Positions 46,254 through 58,289 of a DNA stretch of 64,000 bases are shown one piece after another (positions within the stretch are counted from its first letter, which is position 1; each line of letters starts with the position of its first letter). The notes under the pieces were generated by a model. It saw only the letters and a list, made by a program, of their open reading frames with translations, searched no databases and had not been told where the DNA came from. The position numbers and the translations under genes were made by a program. The stretch comes from Sternotherus odoratus (lineage: Eukaryota > Chordata > Testudines > Kinosternidae). The DNA is taken from contig JAVMKO010000003.1 of the NCBI GenBank assembly GCA_032164245.1, forward strand, positions 45,882,890-45,946,889. The letters run 5' to 3'.

Positions 46254-48900
46254 ACACAAATATACATAGATGTACACACAGTCTAGAGACCCTGGTCACA
46301 GTGAGAAAGCTTTCACTTCATGTCCAAAACTTACAATTCAGCCTTCCAGGACTCCAATGGAGCTGAACTGACTGTGATTCCTTCCTTTGGCTCCCATTTG
46401 GGGGAGAAAGAATAGGGGAAATTAGTAGAATGTTAATACAGCATTCACAATAGGGATGAGGGGAATTATTTAAAGAAACATGCCCAACCCACTTTCAGCA
46501 ATTTTCCCATTTGGTGGGAGCAGTTAATTGCAGCGCTTACCGTTCCACACCCAGAACTTTAAGCACCTATATTAGAAGTTAAGTCACAAAAACCCCCACA
46601 ACCACCCAAACAATAAACAAAACAAAAAAACATCAATGCAGCAAAGAACTGGAGCAAGTGTGACTCTACGCACATGAGTAATGTTCACTGAAGTCAATGA
46701 GACTGCTCATATGCCTATGAGCATGTGCCTACTGGACTGGGGCTATAAAACAGTAGAGTCGCATTGTGCTGCAAAGATCTTTGCACTCCAACCTTACTGT
46801 AAGTTTCTCTAACTCAGACAGACCCAGAATGAAACTCACTGGAAGCTGCAGTGTTGGATTTTTTTAATTAAAAAAATTATAGGCCAGAATTTGATTTTAA
46901 CATGTAAGTGAAGTTCACATAATTTTTGAAGGGTTTGCCCCAATTAAACGCAACCAGTGTGTGTGTGTAAAAATATTTTACACAGTTCTGGCCAAAATTA
47001 AATGAGTTCTTAAATTTTGAAAGCATGCTTTTCCAAAAAGTTAATTTATTTTAAAATATTTTTATATAATATTGTACAGAATTGACTAAACTAAGAAGGG
47101 GGAAAATAAAGCACACTAAATAAAACCCTGTAAGACAGATTTAGATAATATTAACTCACTGATTTATAGGAGGGAAAGAGAAATGTAAAAGATTGATAAT
47201 TTCCCTTTTCTCAGAAAATGTATACAAAGAAAACCAGGGATAATTTAAATGCAGTTCAATTATTTTTCAAAGTGTTATTACATATGATGCCGCAACGGTA
47301 AAAAATAAATGCAGTCACATCAAATAATCACCTAAGAGGACATGCAATATGGGGAGAGAGAAATGGATGATGTCCCTAAAATGAAATTCTGTGCCTTTTC
47401 TAAACCAAAAGATAACTCACTTTATTGTTAACAGAGGCAAAGGTTGAAATCTGGGTTGAGAGGGTAATGTTTGGTCAGAAAGCAAAATACCATTTCTAAC
47501 CTTTACTTTGAAAAGAATCTGAAAAAGCTTTAGTAAAGATAATTTAAAGACAGGTGTTTTTTTAAAAATACATTTATTATAAAAAATAAACAGGAAAACA
47601 TTTCCAAAAACTGAGCTTTCAGTTTCCTCTATTCATCTGATAACACAAATTAAAATTATAGTTGGCAAAAATTCTATTTGACAATGAAACAAAGCATTAT
47701 CTTTAAACAGGTGTAAAAAGTTATGTGATCTACATTCATAAATGGAACCCTTTCATCTTGTAGTGGACATTGTAGGTAGAAATTGGCATTTTCCCTTTCA
47801 AGTCAACCAGTCACAAACCAGAATATTTGAATCAAGTGTTAATTTGGATTTGAAAACAGTTAATTTTCAATCTTTCAAGGGATAATCAGTAATTTTTGTT
47901 TCACATTGGGCAAAAAAACCTCTTGTTTATTTCTCTCTGTAGCCCCTTATAAATCAAACATCTCCAGGTGTTATACCAAAATTATAAAGGCAGCTGTAGT
48001 TAGAGCAATAAAGTCATTTTCAACTAAAGTCATATTCCTGAAGACAGTAACAACTTCTGCAACACAGCTGAAGGTCTGTGGACTTCATGGGAAATATCTG
48101 TTGAACTATGGACCTTCCTGAATGAGTAAACAGTAGTCTCTCGAAAGGCAGTTGTATCATGCCCTGTTTAAGAAAGGCCACTCAAAAGACCAATCATGCC
48201 ACTCAAAACAGAAAGGGCCATTTCATAAAACATTGGCTACTGAAGGCAATGTACACATAGAAGACGACTCAGTAAATGCTTTGTGTACAAGGGCAGCCAG
48301 GAATTGTGACACCATAGGTGTTAATAGGCATACTTATGTATTCTTGATGTTACTGGATGTTTTCCAGGCCAAATGGGATACCACAATGGAAGGAAAGAAT
48401 GAATTATAAACTAACAGCTATAAAGCTGTTAATGCTGAGGCGCTTTGATAGCTCTTATGTGACTCTCAATCTGCCAGTGGATAAATCAATGAACTTTAAA
48501 ACCAATTCTGAGGCGCCGAAATGAGCAGCAGAACACATTTTTAGAAGCAGCTTTGAAGCCGCTCTCTGGGCATCTACAGAAGAGTTAGCAACACGTGCGA
48601 TGTATTACCAACATTACTTTGGATGACCTTTGTGTTCTGGAGCATCATCATATGGACAATTGCTTAGGTAAAATAGGAGGTGGAGTTGAGCAGTTCTCAT
48701 CTTGCATCATTTAACTGAGACTAGTATGAAAAGACATAGTACTGTACAGAATTACTATGGTGGTTTTCTACATACAAATTATAAAACATTCAACTGTCCC
48801 AGGAAGAAAATAATAGGCAGATATGCAATATGTCCAGTGTATGGCATCCCCAAAATGTTTGGCTCCTGCTCAACATGCATCTAAAATTTATCTAAGCACT
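46254..48900. other. No gene recognised
   Basis: AT-rich sequence with short frames only. 46665-46770 contains TGAAGTCAATGAGACTGCTC, a theme repeated at 49374 and 50820, probably an old LINE/SINE tail. Confidence 0.45.
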
Positions 48901-48904
48901 TCTA

Positions 48905-49070
48905 TGGCCCACATTGCTGTGGTATCTGAGTACTCAAACATTAATGGCTCATACCCCTAATCTTCATAATAGAGGTGAAGTGAATTGACCACAATCCCAC
49001 AGGAAACCAAACCCGTATCTCAGGAGTCCCATCCAGCGCCCTAAACCCAACATCCTTTCTACATTGCCGT
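48905..49070 (-). mobile_element. CORE-SINE/MIR-type SINE, reverse orientation
   Basis: On plus: AATAGAGGTGAAGTGAATTG, CCACAATCCCACAGG, AACCCGTATCTCAGGAGTCC, CATCCAGCGCCCTAAACC. This is the reverse complement layout of the SINE at 7484. 49105-49200 carries the amniote tail repeat also seen at 14640. Confidence 0.65.
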
Positions 49071-49416
49071 TCACTGTATTATTTCAATGACAGAAAATAG
49101 TTTATTTTAAGAGTGTTAGCTCTGTGGGACAGGGACCTTGTATTGCATGTCTACGAAGTATCTTGCACACTCACAGCACTGCACAACATGCTACAAAACT
49201 GATCAAAATTAAGTGGGTTTTGCCGTTCCCTCTCTCTCTCCTCCCACACTTCTGTTAAAGTCTCTCAGCTACCTTTGGATCTTCCATTGCCCAAAGCTAC
49301 CAGATCATCCCTATTAAGGACTCCATCCTGCAAATATTTTTGTAACTGGGTAGTTTCAGGCAGACGAGTAGCCTCACAGAAGTCAATGGGACTACTCACA
49401 TGAGAGAGGGCTGATC

Positions 49417-49700
49417 TTTACTGGGGCCGGGGGGGGGGGGAAATCTACTGAAGATACGCAACTTCAGCTATGTGAATAACGTAGCTGAAGTCGGCGCATC
49501 TTCAGCTGACTTATCTGCCATCCTCATGGTTGCAGCAGTTGGTGGCACGCTCCCCTGTCAACTCCAGCTTGTGCCTCGCGGCAGGCTGGAATTATGGAGT
49601 CGACAGGGGTGGGTGCTGCTGGCGATCGATATCTCGCGTCTTAACGAGATGCGAGAAATCAATTGCTAAAAGATCGATCGCTAACCGATTCCTGTGTGCA
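49417..49700. mobile_element. Harbinger-type MITE, relative of 19356-19633
   Basis: Shares GATACGCAACTTCAGCTA, GTTGGTGGCACGCTCCCCTG, ACTCCAGCTTGTGCCTC and GATCGATCGCTAACCGAT with the copy at 19356. The right terminus is lost. The left end near 49417 carries a poly-G run. Confidence 0.75.
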
Positions 49701-49837
49701 AATAGCCTCTGGATAAGCTCTTACGTGATGAACACTGGCAGGTGTTGACAAGACTAATTCCTTTCTCTATAAACCTGAAAACCCCAAAAAAAAGTTACTG
49801 CGAAGTTTTAAATCTTGTTTATTAAGTAAGATATGAA

Positions 49838-49983
49838 TAGGGTGACTGGACAGAAAGTGTGAAAAATCAGGACAGGAGGGGAGGGGAGGGGTGGAATAGG
49901 AACCTATATAAGAAAAAGACCCAAAACTTGGAACTGTCTCTAAAAAATAATAATAAAAAAAATCGAGACATCTGGTCACCCTA
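49838..49983. mobile_element. Complete MITE of the TAGGGTGAC family
   Basis: Termini TAGGGTGACTGGACAG and ATCTGGTCACCCTA. The flanks GATATGAA and GAGATGAA match at 7 of 8, which suggests hAT mobilisation. The AT-rich centre includes AACCTATATAAGAAAAAGAC. Confidence 0.82.
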
Positions 49984-49991
49984 GAGATGAA

Positions 49992-51811
49992 TGAGTAGAA
50001 TTACTTTCTTGGCAGGCCGTCTTTAAACATCTAGTTTATTCCTTGATAGAGTGAAGATATTTTGGAGGAGCACGTTTAATCCAGTTTGATCTCCAAAGAA
50101 GTGAGATTTTATTTTGCAAGTTAATCCTCCATTGTGCACTTGTGAGAGTGCATGTGAAAGGAATACGTATGTGCAGTGTAAGAGAACGTCTTAGAAAATG
50201 TTCCTGTGTTCTGGGAACCTGCAAAGTATTTGTCATTTTACAAGAGCGCTTTCATTTCCTATCAGATCAACCATTTTTATTTCAAGGGACATTGTTAACC
50301 TGAGGTGACGTGTCAGAAAAAGTCACGAGGGAGGTACGTGTCCCTCCACACAGATTTGCTGCTTTGTTTGGTGTGAGCATGCTCACACAAACTAACCATG
50401 TTCATTAACACTGCTGAAGCCAGCTACCCTCATTCTACCCTCCTCCCCCCACTGTTGGCAGGCACGGATGGTCTCTGCTGTCAACATATCTAGACCAAAT
50501 ATTTGACTGACCTTAAAATTTAAAAATCAGGCTAGTCTTCCCCCTCCGCCACACCAGTTCCTGCAGTTTCACTTTTAAATTAATGAGTGTCATTGTAAAA
50601 TAAAGCAATTGATTTTCTATATAATCCACCCCAACTCTAAACACATTAAATTATCAGACACATGCCAGAAGATAAATATGAATTCACATATTCTGTCATC
50701 CTCAGCACTCCTCCCCCTCACCTGCCAAAAAATTATCATAATCCATCATGTATGTAAAAATGGCATAAGTTTAGGGTCCGTCCAGTAAACACTTATGCAC
50801 TTAAATTTTACACATGGCAAGTCCCTCTGAAGTTAACAGGGCCACCCATATGCATAAGGGCAAATACAGTCTTCACAGGCTCAGGGCCTCCGTAAACTAT
50901 ATTTATCGATTTCTGTATTGCCAGAGGTTCCCCTTACCACCTCTTGTATGTAAATATTTTAGTTTAAGTGTTAGTATAGACTGAGAATGGCTAAGCTTGC
51001 ATTAAAATATAACTAATACTGCATGTTCAAGTCAGAAATGTATTTTAATTTGTTAGTTGCTAGGAGAAATTAAAAACTTCACACAAATGGATGAACTGTT
51101 ATAACATTCCCTCTTGCCCCTTACAATCACATCTCTTTGGAAACTGCACATTCTAATGAACAGTGTTTATCAAATATGTGGATCTTTTAATAGACTCATT
51201 GAGACTATGCAAGTATCAAGAGATTAGATAAAGAGAACTTGCTTTTGAAAACTGGTTTAACTTAAGCTATTTTAAAAACTGATTTTGTCAGCTGTTTAGC
51301 ATTGTGCTAGTGTGAACAGGATTTATCTAAAGGTTCTTTCTCTGAACAAAGGACTAGAAATTACAGTTTAAAATGACTTCTGGGATGTTGCAGAGCTGGT
51401 CAAAATGGCAGACACACCCAAGTTATGATGAAATACCCAGGATTAAGCCAAGTGAGTTGAGGTAATGTGGTGTGACATTTATGGGAAAGAACCAACAACT
51501 TATATATTGTTAGATGCAAAGTTGGGAGGAAACAAAATAAAGCCACCTCAAAATATTTTTGTAAAATATTTTCCCCAAAGCATTTTAAATTTAAATAACT
51601 TCACTTTGGTGCATATAATTGTATACATTGGCTATGTATAGTACCACAGTGTTATAGGTATTCATCAATTTGGGCTCATCCTGAGATACAAATATTAAGA
51701 AAAAAATAATTGATAGAAAATTAGAGTCAATTTTCCACCCTCTGACTCACTGTACAAGGCCACCCAGTGTGTCTGGGTGGGGTGAGGGGGTACAACCAAA
51801 ATATCTGGGGG
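49992..51811. other. No gene recognised
   Basis: AT-rich sequence. 50775-50895 carries the old CAGTAAACACTTATGCAC..GAAGTTAACAGGGCCAC theme. Otherwise no family or frame is identifiable. Confidence 0.45.
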
Positions 51812-51816
51812 GCATG

Positions 51817-52873
51817 TGTCACGTTACTGGAATAATTGGGTACCATATAGATCATTGGGGTACCGAATATTATGTGAAGGGGGTCATAACAGGTGTCTAT
51901 GACCAGGTTATGGAGGGTGAATTATGACTATGCCATTGATGTGTGTGTATCTTTGTACTTCAAGCTTATGCTGGGTTTCTGGGTGGAATCTCAGGCAAGC
52001 TGGTGTTGACTTGAATGGCCTGCCTGATGGCCCATTAAGGGGCCATTAACTGCACAATGAACTCTGTCCACACCCGAGAAGCCTCCCCAGGAATGGAACA
52101 TGCCTGGGCAAAAACTGAATCATTGAGAGTCTGGGAATTGGACCATGTGACTGTGGACCTGCAGTTTGAAACCAGACTCTGCATAAGGAGGAGGAGGGTC
52201 TTAACCCACAGGAGGAAGTCTATAAAGCCTGGAAGAAGGTCCTCCATTTTTGTCTTTACCTTTAGCATGCAGCCTGTCTTGCTTCCAGCTCTGAATGGAC
52301 TTTGCTACACAGGTGAACTCTGAACTAAGGTGCTGACCCATCCCCCAAATGGGATGCATTCTAAGACTTTGATTTGAACCTGCAGTTTATTCTACCTTTG
52401 CTGCAAGCCTAAACCAAGAGATGTGCCATTACTGCATGTAATTGATTTCTTTTAACCTTTCCTAACCCTCACCTATACCTTTTTCCTTGTATAATAAACC
52501 TTTAGATTCTAAAGGATTGGCAACAGCGTGATTTGTGGTAAGATCTGATTTGTATATTGACCTGGGTCTGGGGCCTGATTCCTTGGAATTGGGGAGAACC
52601 GTTTTCTTTATTTGGGGGATTGGTTTTCATAACCACTGATCCCCAGGACAGGTGGCTGGTGGTGGTGATACTGGGAAGCTGGAGTGTCTAAGGGAATTGC
52701 TTGTGTGACTTGTGGTTAGCCAGTGGGGCGAAACCAAAGTCTTTTCTGTTTGGCTGGTTTGGTTTGCCTTAGTGTGGAAAAACCCCAGCTTTGGGCTGTA
52801 GTTGCCCCTTTGGAAGCAATCTGTCCTGATCTGACACTCACAGTTGGATCCCACCAGGAACAGCACCGTCACA
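51817..52873 (+). mobile_element. Solo ERV LTR (copy 2), uninterrupted
   Basis: Same family as 44506-46248, 1057 bp, TG..CA. GCATG flanks both sides (51812-51816, 52874-52878). TATAAAG at 52221-52227 and AATAAA at 52493-52498. No internal viral sequence, so it arose by LTR-LTR recombination. Confidence 0.92.
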
Positions 52874-52878
52874 GCATG

Positions 52879-53177
52879 TCCCCACACTGCTGGCTTTTCT
52901 GCCCATTTCACCCTCTCACCACCACGTGCCTAGTCTGAGCAGCAGAACAGAATGTTGACTGACTCCCTCACTTCACGGGAATCTTCCTCAGATCTCCAGG
53001 AAACTCTCGTGGAACTACTGAACAATCCGCTGCCGCAGGTTCTTTGGCAGAACCGCTTTGTTTCTTGCCCCATTAAGGGTAACTTCCCCACGCCACTCTG
53101 CATCACTGGGAAGGGGGAACATTGCTGCACACAGGCAAGCCACTTAAGGGTCAGGGTGGAAGCCACAGTCTTTGAGA
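52879..53177. other. No gene recognised
   Basis: A short open frame runs from 52952 on plus but has no recognisable domain. Confidence 0.4.
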
Positions 53178-53601
53178 AGACTCACGCGGTTAACTCAAAA
53201 AAGTGACCTGTAATGTAAAAAAATTAATTGTGATTATTCACACTGTTAAACAATAGAATACCAATTGAAATGTATTAAATATTTTTGATGTTTTTCTACA
53301 TTTTCAAGTATATTGATTTCTGTTACAACACAGAATACAGAATGTGCACTGCTCACTTTATTTTAGACTTCAAATATTTGCACTGGAAAAATGATAAAAA
53401 GCAACAGTATTTTTCAATTCACCTCATACAAGTGCTGTAGTGCAGTCTCTGTTGTGAAAGTGCAATTTACAAATAGAGATTTTGTTACATAACTGCACTC
53501 AAAAACCAAACAACGTAAAACTTTAGAGCCTTCAAGTCCACTCAATCCTACTTCTTCAGCCAATCACTAAGACAAACTAGTTTGTTTACATTTATGAGAA
53601 A

Positions 53602-54112
53602 CAGGGCCGGTGACAGAAATTTGAGGGCCCCCTACTCTGATCGTTTGGGGGCCCCCCAGCCCAGCTGGCACTTCCCCCCCCCCCCCAGCTGGTAGCGGCC
53701 GGGGGCCCCTCTAGCCCAGCCAGGCCCCCCCCCAGCTGACTGCGGCTGGGGGGGGAAGCCCAGCCGGCCCCCCCCAGCCCAGCCGGCGCTCGCCCCCCCC
53801 CCCCCGGCTGACAGCGGCTGGCGGCAGCGCGGGGTCCTGTGGGAGTGCGAGCCGCCCTTGCTGCTCCCCCCCACCCCCCGCACTTTCTCCCCCGGACTGC
53901 ACCGCTGCCGCCGGCTGGGCTCACTGCTCCTGCGGGGGACACGCGCGCTCGTCTGCTCCGGAGGAGAGCCGCGCCGCCTCCCCGCCCCTTCCCCACTCTC
54001 CAGGCCCGGCGACAAGGGGGGATGACTACGGGTACTGCTGTGTACCGGGGGCCCCCGAAAGTCCGGGGCCCGGTACAGCTCTACCCGTAGTACCCCCCTG
54101 TCACCGGCCCTG
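53602..54112 (-). mobile_element. GC-rich fold-back hAT, reverse orientation
   Basis: Termini CAGGGCCGGTGACAG and CTGTCACCGGCCCTG. ATGAGAAA flanks both sides (53594-53601, 54113-54120), a perfect 8-bp duplication. The hairpin half (GTACCGGGGGCCCCCGAAAG against its complement) lies at the right here, so the element is inverted relative to 45276 and 58780. It splits the codons for the left-arm hAT C-terminus. Confidence 0.93.
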
Positions 54113-54735
54113 ATGAGAAATAATGCTGCCTGATTCTTATTTACAATGTCACCTGAAAGTGAGAAGAGGCGTTCACATGGCACTTTTGTAGCTGGCATTG
54201 CAAGGTATTTACGTGTCAGATATGCTAAACATTCGTATGCTCCTTCATGCTTTGGGAGGGCATGCTTTCATGCTGATGATGTTCATTAAAAAATAAATAG
54301 TGCATTAATTACATTTGTGACTGAACTCCTTGGGGAAGAATTGTATGTCCCCTGCTCTGTTTTACCTGTATTCTGCCATATATTTCATGTTGTTATAGCA
54401 GTCTCAGATGATGACTCCATCACACGTTGTTTGATTTATGAACACTTTCACTGTACGTTTGACAAAACACAAAGAAGGTACCAATGTGAGATTTCTAAAA
54501 ATAGCTACAGTACTCGACCCAAAGTTTAAGAATCTGAAGTGCCATCCAAAATCTGAGAGGGATGAAGTGTGGAGCATACTTTCAGAAATCTGAAAACAGC
54601 AACACTCCAGTGAGGAAACTACAGAACCCGAATCACCAAAAATCAAACTTCCGCTGGTGGCATCTGACTCAGATGGTGAAAATGAAGATGCATCAGTCCA
54701 CTCTGGATTGTTATTGAGCAGAACCCGTTAGCAGC

Positions 54736-54948
54736 ATGGAAGCATGTATTCTGGAATGGTGGTTGAAGCATGAAGGGACATATGACTCTTTAGCACATCT
54801 GGCATGCAAATATCTTGCGAAGCCAGTTACAACAATGCCATGTGAACACCTGTTCTCACTTTTACGTGACATTATAAACAAGAAGCAGGCACCATTATCT
54901 CCTGCAAATGTAGCCAAACTTGTTTGTCTGAGTGATTGGCTGAAGTAG
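54736..54948 (+). pseudogene. hAT transposase C-terminal fragment
   Basis: The open segment includes MPCEHLFSLLRDIINKKQAP and VAKLVCLSDWLK, the hAT-family dimerisation motif, ending in a stop. Upstream coding is broken by stops (for example before QHGSMYSGM), so only the tail is legible. Confidence 0.75.
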
Positions 54949-55675
54949 GACTGAATGGACTTGTAGGCTCTAAAGTTTTACATTGTTTTATTTTTGAATG
55001 CAGTTATATTTTTGTACATAATTCAATATTTGTAAGTTCAACTTTAATGACAAAGAGACTGCACTACAGTACTGGTATTAGGTGAATTGAAAAATACTAT
55101 TTATTGTTTTTTACAATGCAAATATTTGTATTAAAAATAAATAGAGAGTGAGCACTGTACACTTTGTATTTTGTGTTGTAACTGAAATCAGTTTATTTGA
55201 AAATGTAGAAAACATCCAAAAATATTTAAATAAATGGTATTTGATTATTAACAGTGTGATTCATCATGATTAATTTTTTTAATTGCTTGCCAGCCCTAGT
55301 GATAATTTAGCCAAGTGATTAACCTTTTCCTTTCAGGAAAATCTGGTAAGGAAACGCTATGTCAAGCGGCTTGCTCAGCTCCAGTATTACCTCTTAGCTT
55401 CATTCAGCCTGTCTTGAGGCTGTGGCACTGTGGTCTATCAGTCACATACTATTGAAGCTCCACTGCCTCCCTGCCACCTGCATCACTTTGGTAACCCTGG
55501 TTACCACATCAAGCCATTTGCAAACATCTAAGAGGATGCTGGAAAATTGGAAAAGATTCAGAGAGCCATTGTGGGAACAGTTCAAGGTCTGGAAAACATG
55601 CCTTACAGTGATTTGATGTGCTCAATCCATCCAGTTTACTAAAGAGAAGATTAAGAGATAACCCAATTATAGGGT

Positions 55676-55785
55676 AAACCTATTCTACAGATGCACTGCT
55701 ACAGCACTTCGGCTTCAAAGCAAATTTTTCCACAGCCTTGAGTGACGTAGCTAGGTTGACCTAAGTTTTAGGTGTAGATCAGGCC
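55676..55785. mobile_element. Short Harbinger-type MITE remnant
   Basis: Right part GTAGCTAGGTTGACCTAAGT then TGTAGATCAGGCC. The left CCTATTCTACAGATGCACTG may be the partner terminus. No clear duplication. Confidence 0.5.
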
Positions 55786-55789
55786 ACAA

Positions 55790-56460
55790 TCTATAGGGAC
55801 CTACACAGGCAGACTGTATCCTGTACTAGAAGAATCTCATCTAGAAACAAAAGGATAAGCAGATCCAATGACTTGAAGTAGAAGTTAGAATAATTCAAAC
55901 CTGAAATAAGGGACAAGTTTTTAACAGTGAGTAATTAACCACTCCAACAGCATATTGGACGAAGTGTCAGCTTTTCCATCACTTGGAATTTTTAAATCAG
56001 GAATGAATGTCTTTTTAAAAACTATGAATTTATAACATGCAGCAACATGTTAGTCACTAATAGTGTAGACTGAGGAACCCCATGCTGCTGTATAAACCGT
56101 CTTGCCCCTGGTGTGCACCCCATTTTTTTTGCCACATAATGCAGCAGCATCTCCCCAGCATGTAACAGTATTCAGAACAAAAAAAATTTACTCTACATAA
56201 ACATAATGTGGAAGGGAACCACAGTGATTCTGCTTTAAGCTCTAACAAAGGAAAGGTTAGATTGTACATTAGAAGGGGGAAACAAGATGAGGAAAAGTCT
56301 GTGCTAGGAGCAACTTATTCCACAATTGTCTATTATGGAGTTCCTTGCATCTTCTTCTTAAGCAGCTGGTAGTGATCACTCTGAAGAAAGGGAAACTGGA
56401 CTAGATGGACAACTTCAATACTACAGGATAACTCATCTGGCAATTCCTGTGTTCCGGACT
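55790..56460 (+). mobile_element. CR1 LINE 3' fragments
   Basis: 55860-56030 has GACTTGAAGTAGAAGTTAG, AATAAGGGACAAGTTTTTAA and CCATCACTTGGAATTTTTAA, a CR1 tail. 56385-56460 has CTGGACTAGATGGACAAC and CTGGCAATTCCTGTGTTC, a CR1 end of a second subfamily. Both are diverged. Confidence 0.65.
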
Positions 56461-57160
56461 GAGGATCAAAAATTCACCACCACATGTGTGATTTCCCACA
56501 GAAGGTAGTAAATAGACATGGCTGTTGGCAAAGTGTTTTGTACTATTAAATAACGTAGCATCACTGGAGTGGATTCATATATACTACTTGCCTACCTGGT
56601 CTATGCGGTTTTAATATTTGTGGAAAATAACAGCCATGCTTGCGTGGACGAATGGCACTTCAGAAGTTAAAAGCCTGTATTAAAGGTTGCAAAAAAGTAG
56701 ACTTCGGCCACTTTAAACTGTGATATCATGTGAGTCGGCTCCATGGCATTCGAGCGGAATTCAAGAATGAATGTCAGCCAAGACGGACATGCCGAACTGT
56801 CAGACTCTGCCAAGCTCTAATGCCACAGATCAAGGATTTAGAAGCTGTGTGAATGAGGAAGTGGGAGAAATGAGCAGTGGTCTGAGACACACAGAATCAT
56901 TACACAAATCAAACATGCCCAAGGACAGTGGTTTAGAAAGAGGCCAGCTGATAAACTGCCTAGTCAGTGAGTCATGTGTTAGTACCCTCTACTGGCTGGG
57001 ACAGGAACTACTTCGCTGTGTATAGTACTAATACTGCTGCCTAGAATCAAGGCTCTACTTTAGTATAAATGGTAGGTACAGCAGGAGGTCATAAGTTCTA
57101 TGATGCTGAAAAAGGAGAGAAACTGATTCAGTGAGTGAATACTTCAATACAAAATGTTAC
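56461..57160. other. No gene recognised
   Basis: Anonymous sequence. The 84-codon frame at 56771-57025 has no recognisable domain. Confidence 0.4.
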
Positions 57161-57167
57161 CCCATGT

Positions 57168-57760
57168 CAATGGTCTCCAACCTTTTTACACCCAAGGTCA
57201 CTTTTTGAATTTAATGGCAACTTAGGATCTACCCCACCCCTTCTTTGAGGCCCCACCCCTTCCCCAAAGTCCCCCCTCACTCCATCCATCCCTCCCCCTT
57301 CTGTCAATCGCTCTCCCCCACCCTCACTCACTTTCACCAGGCTGGGGTAAGACCTTGGGGTTCAGGAGGGGGTGCAGGTTCTGGGCTGGGACCAAGGGGT
57401 TCACAGTGTGGGAGGAGGCTCTGGACTGATCCTGGGGCAGGTGGGGGTGAGAGATGAAAGCTCTGGGAGGTAGTTTGGGTGCAGGAGGGGGCTCCAGGCT
57501 GAGGCAGAGTGCCGAGGTGCAGGAGGGGGTGCAGGGTGTGGGCTCTGGGGGGGAGATGGGTGCAGGAGGGGGCTCCGGGCTGGGGCAGAGGGTTGGGGGT
57601 GCAAGAGGGGTACGGCATGCTGGCTCTGGGATAGGGGTCAAGGCTAGGGCACAGTGTTGGAGTACAGGAGGGGGTGGATGGGCTGGCTCTAGAAGGGGGC
57701 TCAGGGCTGAGGTGCTGCTTCCTGCCGGCAGCACTTACCTCCGATGGCTCCTGGCCAGCA
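57168..57760. mobile_element. hAT-like element with internal minisatellite, right end lost
   Basis: Left end CAATGGTCTCCAACCTTTTT resembles hAT termini of the CAGGGGTCTCCAAC type. From about 57340 to 57720 are units of roughly 38-40 bp built on GTGCAGGAGGGGGCTCCGGG and GGCTGGGGCAGAG. The right terminus is not seen. Confidence 0.6.
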
Positions 57761-57804
57761 ACGCAGCATGGCTGTCGCTAAGGCAGGCTCCCAGCCACCC
57801 CCAT

Positions 57805-58012
57805 GAGCGACGTAAATTACACCGACCTACGCATCACTGTGGACAGTGCTATTGTCGATGGACAGCTTTTCCCACTGACATAGCTACCACCTCTTACAGA
57901 GCTGGTTTTATTATGCTAACAGAAGATCTCCCCCCCTCCCCCCCCCCCCCCCCCGTCAGCATAGAGCGTCTTCACCAGACACACTATAGCGATACTGGTG
58001 TAGTGTAGACAA
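57805..58012. mobile_element. Harbinger-type MITE remnant
   Basis: AAATTACACCGACCTACGCA, TCCCACTGACATAGCTACCA and the right end GGTGTAGTGTAGACAACTT follow the common MITE pattern. A long C run (about 57932-57954) lies inside. Confidence 0.55.
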
Positions 58013-58289
58013 CTTCATCAAGGATGATGGGTTTGGCTGAATTTCCACTGTAATGACCCTGCAGTTACTCTTATAGTTTGCAAAAAGGGATCTTAGCAAC
58101 AGATTACATACTGTGAACTACTTAATTTAATGAATATAATTTACTGTGTAAATTCTGCAGGGCAGAAACTCATCTTCTTTGCTTATAAAACATGGAGGAA
58201 AGGGAAAGGTGAAAAAAGTGATCTGGGAACTACAGTCGTGTTCTAAATTCATCTCAATCTAACAGATTTGGAAGAGAAAGTAGTAAGGA

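Larger units (their letters stand above)
53178..55299. mobile_element. Inverted double-ended hAT relic
   Basis: Two copies of the same hAT 3' half lie head to head. The right arm (about 54300-55299, plus) ends ATTGCTTGCCAGCCCTAG. The left arm (about 54290 down to 53178, minus) ends in the same AATTAATTTTTTT..GAGTTAACCGCG region. Both arms encode the hAT C-terminal dimerisation segment: MPCEHLFSLLRDIINKKQ on plus, VPCERLFSLSGDIVNKNQ on minus. Shared 3' UTR-like text (GGCTCTAAAGTTTTAC, GACTGCACTACAG) confirms the inversion. A younger hAT is inserted in the left arm. Confidence 0.78.

Noticed and set aside
52952..53206. 84-codon plus frame as a host gene
   Set aside because: No recognisable domain, start or splice context, and the frame ends inside the hAT terminus.
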